DNA of 64,000 nt from JAXLYX01 sp046351215 (GTDB lineage Bacteria; Myxococcota_A; Polyangia; Polyangiales; Houyiibacteriaceae), in the NCBI GenBank assembly GCA_046351215.1, contig JAXLYX010000005.1, forward strand, positions 434,001-498,000, in the 5' to 3' direction. The number at the start of each line of letters is the position of its first letter. The first letter of the stretch is position 1. Under the pieces are notes generated by a model. It was not told where the DNA came from. It worked only from the letters and a program-made list of their open reading frames with translations, and ran no database searches. A program made the translations under genes and the position numbers. This document shows positions 8,161 to 15,616 of the stretch, one piece after another.

Positions 8161-8169
8161 GCGCGCTCG

Positions 8170-9399
8170 ATGGGGGACGTGATCTTCGGCCCGATCGTGG
8201 GCGGGGTGAGGTTCGGCCTGCGGGTGGACGGTCCCGTGGAGGCCGGCGGAACCGTCGTGGTCGAGCTCCTCTGCGAGAACCTCTCGCACCACTCGGTGCA
8301 CGTCTTCGGCTTCGCGCCGGACTACCCGCGCACGCTCCGGGTCTCGCCGCCGAAGCCCGATCGCCCGTTCATCCGAGTGTCGTTCGGCGACACGTCGGTG
8401 CTCCATCCCCCCGAGGCCTTCGTCGAGGTGATGCCGGGGGGGCTCGTGACCACCGGGCTCGATCTCAGCTTCGCCTTCGACCGACGCGGCGTGGGCCTCT
8501 GGCAGCTCGCCTTCGTCTACGAGCCCGTGCGCGCCGGCGGACGCTTCGTCGCCTACCGCGCGCCCGAAGGCCTCGAGGCGACGACGGGGATCCTCGGCCT
8601 CTCGGTCGTCGGCGCCCGCAGCGTCCGCGAGGGCGGCATCGACGAGCGGACGGAAGCCGAGCTCGAGGCCGAGCTCGCGACCGGGGCCCCGGCGCTCGTC
8701 GAGAGGCTCCGCGCCTTCGGTCCGAGCGGCGCATCGTTCGCCGCGCGACGCGTCGCGCGCATCGAGGCCTCGGCGTCGGAGTCCGTCGTGGGCTACCGGG
8801 CGCTCGACGTGCTCCTCCTGCTCGGCGACGCCGTGATCCCCGCGCTCGCACGCGCGCGCCTCGAGATGCCCCACGCGCGTGCGTCGCTCGCGTTCGCGGA
8901 GGAGCTCCACCGTCATCGCCGCGGCGACCGGCCGCTCCCTGCGAACGTGCAGTTCGCATCCACGCTCGATCGTCTCGTCGCGGAGCCGGCCCATCGCGAG
9001 GGCTTCCTCCTCACCTGGACGCCCTACGATCTCGCCATCCACGGCATGCAGCGGATGACGCTGCTCGGTAGCGGCGATCGCATCGTCTCCACGCGACCGC
9101 CCGGTGCCCCCTACCCTGCCACGCGGAAGAGCACCCTCACGGAGGCGCAGGTGACGACGGTGCTCGAGGCCCTCCGCTACTCGGCGGTCTGGCTCCTCCG
9201 TCCCCTCCGCACCACGGGCATCCCGGACGAGCCGACGCCCGTCCTCGAGGTGGAGCTCGGCCCGGGAGAGCCGCTCCACCGCCAGATCGCCATGTGGAAC
9301 GGGGAGTGGAAGGCGGGTCCGGGGGCGACCCTCGCCGCGCTGCTCGACGGCCTCGCGACCGAGGGCGCCCGCGAGTCGAGCCTCGTGCCGCCCGCCTGA
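8170..9399 (+). CDS. Unknown conserved-looking protein, 409 residues
   Basis: I do not recognise this protein. It has no signal peptide and no membrane segment. The first 150 residues look like a beta-sandwich (alternating strands such as FGLRVDGPVEAGGTVVVELL), the middle 160-270 is Ala/Glu-rich helix (possible HEAT-like packing), and the end (about 270-395) has mixed strands with WLLRPLRTTG and MWNGEWKAG. Codon use matches its neighbours, so it is a genuine gene. It is convergent with the sigma-factor gene across a strong hairpin, and it probably has its own promoter at 8155. Confidence 0.7.
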   Translation: MGDVIFGPIVGGVRFGLRVDGPVEAGGTVVVELLCENLSHHSVHVFGFAPDYPRTLRVSPPKPDRPFIRVSFGDTSVLHPPEAFVEVMPGGLVTTGLDLSFAFDRRGVGLWQLAFVYEPVRAGGRFVAYRAPEGLEATTGILGLSVVGARSVREGGIDERTEAELEAELATGAPALVERLRAFGPSGASFAARRVARIEASASESVVGYRALDVLLLLGDAVIPALARARLEMPHARASLAFAEELHRHRRGDRPLPANVQFASTLDRLVAEPAHREGFLLTWTPYDLAIHGMQRMTLLGSGDRIVSTRPPGAPYPATRKSTLTEAQVTTVLEALRYSAVWLLRPLRTTGIPDEPTPVLEVELGPGEPLHRQIAMWNGEWKAGPGATLAALLDGLATEGARESSLVPPA

Positions 9400-9420
9400 G
9401 AGGGGCGACGGAATAGGCGA

Positions 9421-9451
9421 AGGCCCGGTCGGGACCATCCCGAACGGGCCT
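9421..9451. terminator. Bidirectional terminator hairpin
   Basis: AGGCCCG (9421-9427) and TCGGG pair with CCCGA and CGGGCCT (9445-9451) around an ACCAT loop. The hairpin separates two convergent genes (stops at 9399 and 9469). No long T-run is present, as is usual in such GC-rich DNA. Confidence 0.65.
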
Positions 9452-9468
9452 CCGCGGGTTGCGCAGGT

Positions 9469-10284
9469 TCAGGCGGCGAGCGTCGCGAAGGAGGCGAGAC
9501 GCTCGCGAAGCTTCTGTCGAGCACGTGCTTCGAGCTGACGCACGCGCTCCTTGGAGACACCCATCTCGGTGCCGAGCTCCTCGAGGGTGCACGGCTCGTC
9601 GGAGAGCATACGCGCATCCACGATCCGACGCTCGCGCTCGCTGAGCTCCTCGAGGGCCGAGCGGAGGGCGGTGCGGATGCCCTCGACCGCGCGGGCGCGC
9701 TCGAACTCCTCCTCGGGATCGGGGCCGTAGCCGCCGAGACGATCCATCGCCGAGCCGCGATCCTCGATCGGCGCGTCGAGCGAGATGTCGCCCTGCAGGA
9801 GGAGGGGCCAGAGCTGCTGGGCGCGGGCCTCGGGCATCCCGCTCTGACGCGCGAGCTCCTCGGGGCTGTCGACTCCCTTGCGGCGGAAGGCGCGCATGGC
9901 GCGGCGCTCGCTACGGGTCGTCCCGAGGCGGACGATGCGGTAGCTGCGGACGACGTAGTCGCGGATCTCGGCGCGGATCCAGTACGCCGCGTACGTGATG
10001 AGGCGGCAGGTGCGCTCCGGATCGAACTTCGCGGCGGCGCGGAGCAGGCCGAGGTTGCCCTGCTGGATGAGGTCCTCGAGGGGCACGCCCCAGCGCCGGT
10101 ACTCGCGAGCGATTCGGATCACGAAGGGAAGGTTGGCCTCCACGAGGCGGCGCCCCGCGTCCTGGTCGCCCTCGGCCCACCGCTTGGCGAGCACGAGCTC
10201 CGTCGCGGCGTCGAGAGGCTCGACCCGCTGGAGGGACGCTCGGTAGGTGTCGATTGCGGCAATGGCACGGTGATTGTCTCGCAT
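9469..10284 (-). CDS. RpoH-like (sigma-32 family) RNA polymerase sigma factor
   Basis: A 271-residue group 3 sigma factor. Region 2 is at about 40-115 (LPFVIRIAREYRRWGVPLEDLIQQGNLGL then FDPERTCRLITYAAYWIRAEI), region 3 follows, and region 4 is at about 200-265 (ELSERERRIVDARML and LEELGTEMGVSKERVRQLEARA). The short length without region 1.1 matches RpoH and the SigB/SigC developmental sigma factors of Myxococcus. The ATG at 10284 has AAGGAG nine bases upstream. A perfect palindrome at 10402-10421 lies upstream and may be its operator. Whether it serves heat shock or development cannot be decided from the sequence. Confidence 0.88.
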   Translation of the reverse strand: MRDNHRAIAAIDTYRASLQRVEPLDAATELVLAKRWAEGDQDAGRRLVEANLPFVIRIAREYRRWGVPLEDLIQQGNLGLLRAAAKFDPERTCRLITYAAYWIRAEIRDYVVRSYRIVRLGTTRSERRAMRAFRRKGVDSPEELARQSGMPEARAQQLWPLLLQGDISLDAPIEDRGSAMDRLGGYGPDPEEEFERARAVEGIRTALRSALEELSERERRIVDARMLSDEPCTLEELGTEMGVSKERVRQLEARARQKLRERLASFATLAA

Positions 10285-10401
10285 CGGCTGGGCTCCTTGA
10301 CCCTGCCGAGCCTCTCTGCACGCGCCGTGCCTACATCGGCTGATACGAAACGATTGCGGAATTCGTGACGCACCGCGTTGACGCGCTGCATCATGATCGC
10401 A

Positions 10402-10421
10402 GTGCGGCAATTTTGCCGCAC
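10402..10421. promoter_or_regulatory. Perfect palindrome upstream of the sigma-factor gene
   Basis: The arms GTGCGGCAA and TTGCCGCAC flank two T bases, and a third half-site GCCGCAC follows ten bases to the right. It lies in the 233-base gap between the MBL-fold gene end and the sigma gene start, where a regulator of the sigma factor would bind. It does not match CIRCE. The rest of the gap shows no gene. Confidence 0.5.
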
Positions 10422-10517
10422 CAGACTGCCGCACCTCGGGCTCTCGGCCCGGGCATCACATCCCCTCGGCGACGCCGAAACCGCCGGAGCCCCTCCCCGT
10501 TCGCGGGCTCCCGACGC

Positions 10518-11351
10518 TCAGCACTCGATCACGAGACCTTCGTAGGCGCAGAGGCTGTTCGGGAAAAGGGCCTGGGCGCGCCTCTCCTTCTCCCGCACCT
10601 CGTCGTCCGACTGGTCCGGATCGTGGTGGAAGAGCACGTACTGGCGGACCCCGGCCGATTCCGCGATGCGGACGCCCTCTTCGTACGTGGAGTGGCCCCA
10701 GCCGACGCGGGACTTCCCGTCGGCCCGGCCGTCGTACTCCTCGGGCGTGTACATCGAGTCGTAGACGAAGACGTCGGCGTCCTTCGCGAGGTCGACGATG
10801 CGCTCGTCGACCCGGCCGGGACGATGCTCGGTGTCGGTGCAGTAGACGACGGCGCGGCCGCGGTAGTCGACACGGTAGGCGAGCACGCCTCCGGGATGGG
10901 TGCCCGCGGCCGCCGTGACGCGGACGCCGTCGCCGAGCGAGACCGAATCGCCCGCTCCCACCGCGTGGAAGACGAGCGTCGCGCCGAGCTCGTTGAGCTT
11001 CACGGGGAAGTTCGGGAACTCCATCTGGCCGGCCATCGCCGACTCGATCGTGCCGCGCGAATTGGAGGCGCCGTAGAGGTGGATCGTGTTGCCCGGCACG
11101 AACGCGGGACCGAAGAACGGGAAGCCCTGGATGTGGTCCCAGTGCACGTGGCTGAAGAAGAGGTGCAGATCGAACGGCATCTCGCGCACGAGCTTCTGCC
11201 CGAGGAGTCGGATGCCCGTGCCGGAGTCGAAGACGATCCGCGTCTCACCGCACTGGACCTCGACGCAGCTCGTGTTGCCGCCGAATCCCACGGTGCTTGG
11301 CCCCGGAGTCGGAATGCTGCCGCGAACCCCCCAGAACGTCGTACGGATCAT
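10518..11351 (-). CDS. MBL-fold metal-dependent hydrolase
   Basis: A 277-residue metallo-beta-lactamase fold protein. The metal site is SHVHWDH (HxHxDH) at about 87-93, with a later His at GTHPGG, an Asp in CTDTEH and a C-terminal HHD. The first strand FWGVRGSIPTPGPSTVGFGGNTSCVEV is typical of PhnP/RNase Z-like phosphodiesterases in this superfamily, which often cleave cyclic phosphodiesters or tRNA ends. No signal peptide is present, so it is cytoplasmic. The substrate is unknown. It may share a promoter region with the divergent gene at 11508. Confidence 0.82.
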   Translation of the reverse strand: MIRTTFWGVRGSIPTPGPSTVGFGGNTSCVEVQCGETRIVFDSGTGIRLLGQKLVREMPFDLHLFFSHVHWDHIQGFPFFGPAFVPGNTIHLYGASNSRGTIESAMAGQMEFPNFPVKLNELGATLVFHAVGAGDSVSLGDGVRVTAAAGTHPGGVLAYRVDYRGRAVVYCTDTEHRPGRVDERIVDLAKDADVFVYDSMYTPEEYDGRADGKSRVGWGHSTYEEGVRIAESAGVRQYVLFHHDPDQSDDEVREKERRAQALFPNSLCAYEGLVIEC

Positions 11352-11507
11352 CCCGCTCCCTCATGCGCACCCAAGCGCCCCGCCCGCCCATTAGAGAACG
11401 ACGCGCCAGGTGGCGTCAACGTTCGTACCCTGCCCGACGACATCCGGCACGTCGACCCTGGATCCGTGACCCTTGGCAGGCGCCCGGACCTGGGATAAGC
11501 CCCTCGC

Positions 11508-12284
11508 GTGTCGCCCCGTCCCCCGGTCCGGATCCCGAGCGCTCGCGAGGACGCGCCCGCCCTCGCGCGAGCGGCCGTCGCGGGGCTGCTCGCGTTCGTG
11601 GTCGGCGTGGCGCTCGCCCGCGCGTCGCTGGACCGGGACCTCGTCCGCGAGGCCGATCGCGGGGCGACGCCGACGGCCGGCGGCCCTCGGTCGGAGACGG
11701 CCTCCGATGGGGGTGCGAGCGGCGCCGCCTCGCCGGACGCGGCCGGGGCCCCCTCGACGGAGGCGACGACCGACGCGGGCACGGCCGAGGCCGAGCCCAC
11801 CGAGCCGACTCCGAGCGAAGACGCCGCAGAAGCCGCGGCGGAGGAGCCGGCCGCGTCCGACGAGGCGACCGCGCCACCGGCCCTGGAGCCCGCTCCGGCG
11901 GCATCCGCCCCTGCGGTGGCGCCGACCGCGTCGTCCGACGCGACCGTCGTCCACGGCCGCATCGCCTACATCCGATGCGATGGGGTTCCGCCCGTCGCCG
12001 GCCCGGTGCCCTGCCCTCGCGACCTCTCGATGGAGCGCGCCGTCTGGGCCGCGATCGATCGCCTGCCGGCCCGGTGCGCGGCGCTCGGCGGAGCCCGAGG
12101 GGCGGCCGACGTCCGCGTCGTCTTCGACGGCGCACGCGTATCCGGCCTCGGATTCCGCGACGCGCCCTCGCCGGCGCTGCCGGCGGAGCCCGTCCGCGCC
12201 TGCCTCGAGCCCGCCCTCGGAACGGTGACGCAGTCGCTCGGAGCGACACGCCTCACCGCCTCCTTCCGGTTCGAGCTCCGATGA
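11508..12284 (+). CDS. Membrane-anchored protein with Ala/Glu/Pro linker
   Basis: An unrecognised 258-residue protein. One transmembrane segment near the N-terminus (about 18-38, ARAAVAGLLAFVVGVALARA) is followed by a low-complexity Ala/Pro/Glu/Thr linker of about 100 residues. A compact C-terminal domain of about 110 residues has two Cys pairs (YIRCDGVPPVAGPVPC; PARCAALGG and RACLEPALG) and ends in a beta strand. The shape resembles periplasmic TonB- or AgmX-like myxobacterial proteins, but no motif proves this. The start is GTG; a GATAAG hexamer eight bases upstream could be a -10 element. Confidence 0.6.
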   Translation: MSPRPPVRIPSAREDAPALARAAVAGLLAFVVGVALARASLDRDLVREADRGATPTAGGPRSETASDGGASGAASPDAAGAPSTEATTDAGTAEAEPTEPTPSEDAAEAAAEEPAASDEATAPPALEPAPAASAPAVAPTASSDATVVHGRIAYIRCDGVPPVAGPVPCPRDLSMERAVWAAIDRLPARCAALGGARGAADVRVVFDGARVSGLGFRDAPSPALPAEPVRACLEPALGTVTQSLGATRLTASFRFELR

Positions 12285-12412
12285 CGCAGCGCGACAGGCG
12301 AGGATGACGCAGCGCAGCAAGCGGATCGTCGTCTCGACCCTTCGACCGACGCGGCCACGTGGATTTCACACGAGCCACGATTCCCACCTTTTGCCCGCCT
12401 GGGCGGCCGTGC

Positions 12413-12418
12413 TAGCTT
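12413..12418 (+). promoter_or_regulatory. Candidate -10 element TAGCTT with -35 TTGCCC
   Basis: TAGCTT lies seven bases before the GTG at 12426. TTGCCC at 12391-12396, spaced 16 bases, is the matching -35. A transcript would start at or next to the start codon. Confidence 0.5.
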
Positions 12419-12425
12419 GATGCTC

Positions 12426-12683
12426 GTGGAAGTCCTCCTGCGCAAAGTGGGCAAGAAGCCGGGACGCGCCGTCGTCGGGCGCCTGCTTCGTCCTCCGCGC
12501 AAGGGTTCGGTCGTCGTGATCGAGTTCCCGGACGGCCTCCACGAGTACGTGACGACGCCCGTGAAGCGCGTCCTCCGTCTCTGCGGCCGCGAGGTCTACT
12601 ACATCCAGACCGCGAACAGCCGCTACCGCCTCGAAGTCCGCGGCAGCGAGACGACCGCGCTCGAGACGCCGCTCGCGAAGTGA
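12426..12683 (+). CDS. Small unknown basic protein
   Basis: An 85-residue basic protein (many Lys/Arg near the N-terminus, RKVGKKPGRAVVGRLLR) followed by beta strands (SVVVIEFPDGLHEYVTT). No known domain is recognised. Earlier in-frame TTG/ATG codons at 12417/12420 overlap a likely -10 hexamer, so I prefer the leaderless GTG at 12426. It is followed by a hairpin and then by the insertion-sequence block. Confidence 0.6.
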   Translation: MEVLLRKVGKKPGRAVVGRLLRPPRKGSVVVIEFPDGLHEYVTTPVKRVLRLCGREVYYIQTANSRYRLEVRGSETTALETPLAK

Positions 12684-12718
12684 GCGGCGTCGAGAGGCTC
12701 GTCGCAGAGACGCCGCTC
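12682..12718. terminator. Hairpin after the small gene
   Basis: GAGCGGCGTC (12682-12691) and GACGCCGCTC (12709-12718) form a perfect 10-bp stem. Before the IS insertion this hairpin would have separated two convergent genes. The right arm belongs to a direct repeat of GAGACGCCGCTCGC also present at the end of the preceding gene. Confidence 0.5.
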
Positions 12719-12751
12719 GCACGCCGAGACTCGGCTCGCGAACCGAGCGAG

Positions 12752-12759
12752 CGCTAGAG
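12752..12759. repeat. Left target-site duplication of the IS4 element
   Basis: CGCTAGAG at 12752-12759 is repeated exactly at 15609-15616, directly outside the two inverted ends of the element. Confidence 0.85.
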
Positions 12760-12864
12760 CCAATGCCGATCAGATAAGCGCAAGTGGTCGGAGTAATTCG
12801 GGAATCGAGAGCGGTCTTTTAATCCTCCGTGATTGGATCAGAGTGCTCCTCGCAGGAGGTGCAC

Positions 12865-14151
12865 GTGCGTTTCGAACATGCCCTGGAGGAGGCGGCCCGG
12901 TTCGGAGTCGCGGATCAGCTTGATCGGTTGCGAGAGCATCTGCCGACGGACTGGATCGAAGCGGCTCTGGAGTGGACGGGAACGGCTTCGATTCGGCGCC
13001 GTCGGCTTCCTGCCGAGCAGGTCGTTTGGCTCGTCATCGCGATGGCGTTGTTTCGCAACGAGCCCATCGAGCGCATCGTCGACTTGCTCGGCTTGGCGCT
13101 GCCGGACCGCGAGGGCACGCCGGTGGCCAAGAGTGCGGTGACGCAGGCCCGGCAGCGCCTCGGAGACGAGCCGCTTGCTCATCTGTTCTCGACGACGGCC
13201 AAGACCTGGGCGCAGCGAAGCGCCGATGTGAATCGTTGGCGGGGGCTGGCCGTGTACGGCTGGGACGGCACGACGATGTACGTGCCGGACTCGCCGGAGA
13301 ACCGCGCAGAGTTTGGAGGCCAGAAGGCCGGCGCTGGCCGCGGCGAGAGCGGATATCCGCAAGTTCGGGTGGTCGCCATGATGGCGTTGCGCTCGCACAT
13401 CCTCTCGGCGTTCCGGTTCGCCCCGTATTCGCACGGAGAAGTCACCGTGGCCCGCGACCTGTGGCTCGAGATGCCCGAGAGCTCGCTCGCCATCGTCGAC
13501 CGGAACTTTCTCGTGAAGAAGGACCTCATCGCCCTGGAACGAAGCGGCAATCGGCACTGGCTGACGCGCACCGAGAGCAACACTCGCTGGTCTGTGATCG
13601 AGCGCCTAGGAAAAGACGACTTCCTCGTCGAGCTGGAAGTTCACGGGACAGGCCTGCCGAAGACGTGGCCGCTACGTGCCATCCGGTACAAGCGACGCGG
13701 TCACGCGGTCAGCACGCTGCTTACGTCGCTCGTGGACGCGGAGCGCTATCCCGCCCACGAAATCATCGCGCTCTACCACGAGCGCTGGGAGCTCGAGCTC
13801 GGCTACGACGAGATCAAGACCCACCTGCTCGAACGACGAGAAGCGATTCGCAGTCGCAGCCCCGAGGGAGTCCGCCAAGAGCTCTGGGGAATTGCCTTGG
13901 CCTACAACCTCGTTCGCGTGGAGATGGAGCGCATTGCGGACGAGGTGGACGTCCCTCCCACGCGCATCAGCTTCACGGCTTCGCTGGCAGTGATCCGCGA
14001 AGAGATCGGGCGAATGGGCGGCGACCGCTTCGCTCCGGGCACCATCCCGAGCCGACTTCAGGACCTACGTCGCAACCTAAAACGACTGTTGCTGCCAGAG
14101 CGCAGAACCGAGCGGGTCTTTCCACGCGCAGTCAAAATCAGGCTCTCCTGA
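12865..14151 (+). CDS. IS4-family transposase, 3' end replaced by ISL3 insertion
   Basis: A 428-residue DDE transposase. The first Asp is in YGWDGTTMYVPD, the second in AIVDRNFLVKKD, and the catalytic Glu lies in the IS4 signature Y-x2-R-x3-E-x6-K (YHERWELELGYDEIK). An N-terminal IS4 domain precedes them. The GTG start at 12865 has AGGAGG five bases upstream. The frame now ends Lys-Ile-Arg-Leu-Ser-stop, the last three codons coming from the end of the ISL3 element. Joining the flanks restores AVKIKM followed by a basic tail of about 20 residues ending at the TAA at 15592-15594. The catalytic core is intact, so activity may survive; mobility also depends on the distant right end. Confidence 0.9.
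   Translation: MRFEHALEEAARFGVADQLDRLREHLPTDWIEAALEWTGTASIRRRRLPAEQVVWLVIAMALFRNEPIERIVDLLGLALPDREGTPVAKSAVTQARQRLGDEPLAHLFSTTAKTWAQRSADVNRWRGLAVYGWDGTTMYVPDSPENRAEFGGQKAGAGRGESGYPQVRVVAMMALRSHILSAFRFAPYSHGEVTVARDLWLEMPESSLAIVDRNFLVKKDLIALERSGNRHWLTRTESNTRWSVIERLGKDDFLVELEVHGTGLPKTWPLRAIRYKRRGHAVSTLLTSLVDAERYPAHEIIALYHERWELELGYDEIKTHLLERREAIRSRSPEGVRQELWGIALAYNLVRVEMERIADEVDVPPTRISFTASLAVIREEIGRMGGDRFAPGTIPSRLQDLRRNLKRLLLPERRTERVFPRAVKIRLS
14133..14140. repeat. Left target-site duplication of the ISL3 element
   Basis: CAAAATCA at 14133-14140 is repeated exactly at 15522-15529 on the other side of the ISL3 element. Eight bases is the normal duplication length for ISL3. Confidence 0.88.
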
Positions 14152-15521
14152 CGTAGCCGTGGGTGGCCTCGGAGGCTGAAACGAGCGCGCACCCCCCGTT
14201 CGCCGCAGGATTCGGTTGTCTAGGCCGGAACCAAGAGGTGGCGGGGAGTGCGCAACGCGAGGATGTTGCTTCGCGCGTTCGGTGTCGAGCGCGCCGTGCT
14301 GGAAGATGTGCGGTGGTCGGGGGCGAGCCCGGAGGGCGCCGCCCTGGTGCTCCGAGTCCGCCCTACTCGGAAGGAGGAGGGGCGGTGCTCGCAGTGCGGT
14401 CGACACTGTCCCGGGTACGACCGCGGCGACGGGGTTCGGTCGTGGCGGTCGCTCGACTTCGGGCTTCAGGAGACGCGCATCGAGGCCGAGGCGCCGCGTG
14501 TGCGGTGTCCCGAGCACGGCGTCGTCGTGCAGCGCGTACCGTGGGCGCGACCGGGGAGCTCGTTCACGCGCGCGTTCGAGGACCAGGTCACGTGGCTCGC
14601 GGTGCGCACGGACAAGACCACGCTCGCGTCGCTGCTGCGCATCGCGTGGCGGACCGTCGGGAAGATTCTCGAACGCGTCGCGAAGAGCATGCGCGCGACG
14701 TTCGACCCCTTCGCGAACGTCACGCGCATCGGCATCGACGAGGTCTCCTACCGCAAGGGGCATCGCTACCTCACAGTCGTCGTCGACCACGATTCCGGCA
14801 GGCTCTTGTGGGCGAGCCCTGGGAAGGACGAGGCAACCCTCGGTCGCTTCTTCGATGCTCTCGGTCCTGAACGCTCCCGCAAGATCGAGCTCGTCAGCGC
14901 GGACGCGGCCTCGTGGATTCCGAACGTCATCCGCGAACGGTGCCCGAACGCGACGCTCTGCATGGACCCGTTCCACGTCGTGCAGTGGGCCACGAAGGCC
15001 CTCGACGAGGTGCGACGCTCGGTGTGGAACGACCTCCGGCGCGGCGGTCAGAAGGCGAGCGCGAAGTCGCTCAAGGGGGCCCGCTGGGCGCTCTGGAAGA
15101 ACCCCGAGGACCTCACGAGGGAACAACGCGTCAGCCTCGTGAGCATCGAACGGGAGAACCGGCCCCTCTACCGTGCCTACCTCCTCAAAGAGCACCTGCG
15201 CGACGTCTTCAAGCACCAGGGACAGCAGGCCGTGAACATGCTCGACTACTTCGTCGCCTGGGCCTCGCGCTCGAGGCTCGCCCCCTTCGTGAAGCTCGCT
15301 CGTTCGATTCGCGACAAGCGCGACACCATCGTCGCCACGCTCACGCTCCGGCTCTCGAACGCCCGCGTCGAGGCGGCAAACACCAAGCTCAGGCTCCTCA
15401 CCCGACTGGCCTTCGGGTTTCACTCCCACGAGCCCCTCATCGCGCTCGCCATGCTCAAGCTCGGAGGACTCTGCCCGCCGCTACCGGGGAGGAAATGACC
15501 CACGGGTCCGTCAGGAGAGCC
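14141..15521 (+). mobile_element. ISL3-family insertion sequence, complete
   Basis: The left end GGCTCTCCTGACG continues to CCGTGGGT, and the right end (read on the minus strand from 15521) has the same sequence with two mismatches over about 24 bases. Length is 1381 bp with one transposase gene. It is flanked by the 8-bp duplication CAAAATCA and sits inside the IS4 transposase gene, so it arrived later. Confidence 0.9.
14248..15498 (+). CDS. ISL3-family transposase
   Basis: A 416-residue transposase of the ISL3 family. An N-terminal zinc ribbon (CSQCG and VRCPEHG) is followed by a helix-turn-helix (LASLLRIAWRTVGKILERV) and a DDE core: first Asp in IGIDEVSYRKGHRY, second in CMDPFHVVQW, Glu in LSNARVEAANTKLRLL. 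The length and motifs are full, so it should be functional. The GTG at 14248 follows a GGGGA run; an ATG at 14263 is an alternative start. Confidence 0.92.
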   Translation: MRNARMLLRAFGVERAVLEDVRWSGASPEGAALVLRVRPTRKEEGRCSQCGRHCPGYDRGDGVRSWRSLDFGLQETRIEAEAPRVRCPEHGVVVQRVPWARPGSSFTRAFEDQVTWLAVRTDKTTLASLLRIAWRTVGKILERVAKSMRATFDPFANVTRIGIDEVSYRKGHRYLTVVVDHDSGRLLWASPGKDEATLGRFFDALGPERSRKIELVSADAASWIPNVIRERCPNATLCMDPFHVVQWATKALDEVRRSVWNDLRRGGQKASAKSLKGARWALWKNPEDLTREQRVSLVSIERENRPLYRAYLLKEHLRDVFKHQGQQAVNMLDYFVAWASRSRLAPFVKLARSIRDKRDTIVATLTLRLSNARVEAANTKLRLLTRLAFGFHSHEPLIALAMLKLGGLCPPLPGRK

Positions 15522-15529
15522 CAAAATCA
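15522..15529. repeat. Right target-site duplication of the ISL3 element
   Basis: CAAAATCA, identical to 14133-14140. The IS4 transposase reading frame resumes here: AAA ATC AAG ATG. Confidence 0.88.
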
Positions 15530-15599
15530 AGATGTCGAGCTATCCCCGCAAACGACCCGTGAAGCGACGCCCAACGAAGAAGGCCGCTCGCTAAGTGAA
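15530..15599 (+). pseudogene. Severed 3' end of the IS4 transposase gene
   Basis: Starting from the duplicated AAA ATC, the frame reads Lys-Met-Ser-Ser-Tyr-Pro-Arg-Lys-Arg-Pro, then a Lys/Arg-rich tail and a TAA stop at 15592-15594, just before the IS4 right inverted repeat. This is the original C-terminus of the transposase, separated from the body of the gene by the ISL3 element. Confidence 0.85.
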
Positions 15600-15608
15600 C
15601 GGCATTGG

Positions 15609-15616
15609 CGCTAGAG
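15609..15616. repeat. Right target-site duplication of the IS4 element
   Basis: CGCTAGAG, identical to 12752-12759. It contains the stop codon (minus strand TAG at 15611-15613) of the N-formylglutamate amidohydrolase gene. Confidence 0.85.

Larger units (their letters stand above)
12760..15608 (+). mobile_element. IS4-family element interrupted by an ISL3-family element
   Basis: The ends are inverted repeats, CCAATGCCG at 12760 and CGGCATTGG at 15600-15608, flanked by the 8-bp duplication CGCTAGAG. The 2849-bp block contains an IS4 transposase gene and, inserted near its 3' end, a complete 1381-bp ISL3-type element. Removing the inner element and one copy of its duplication gives a 1460-bp IS, the usual IS4 size. 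Base composition is less GC-rich than the flanks. Confidence 0.88.

Noticed and set aside
14141..15521. Composite transposon or cargo genes between the IS ends
   Set aside because: Each element carries only its own transposase; there is no passenger gene, and the inverted ends show a nested insertion, not a composite transposon.
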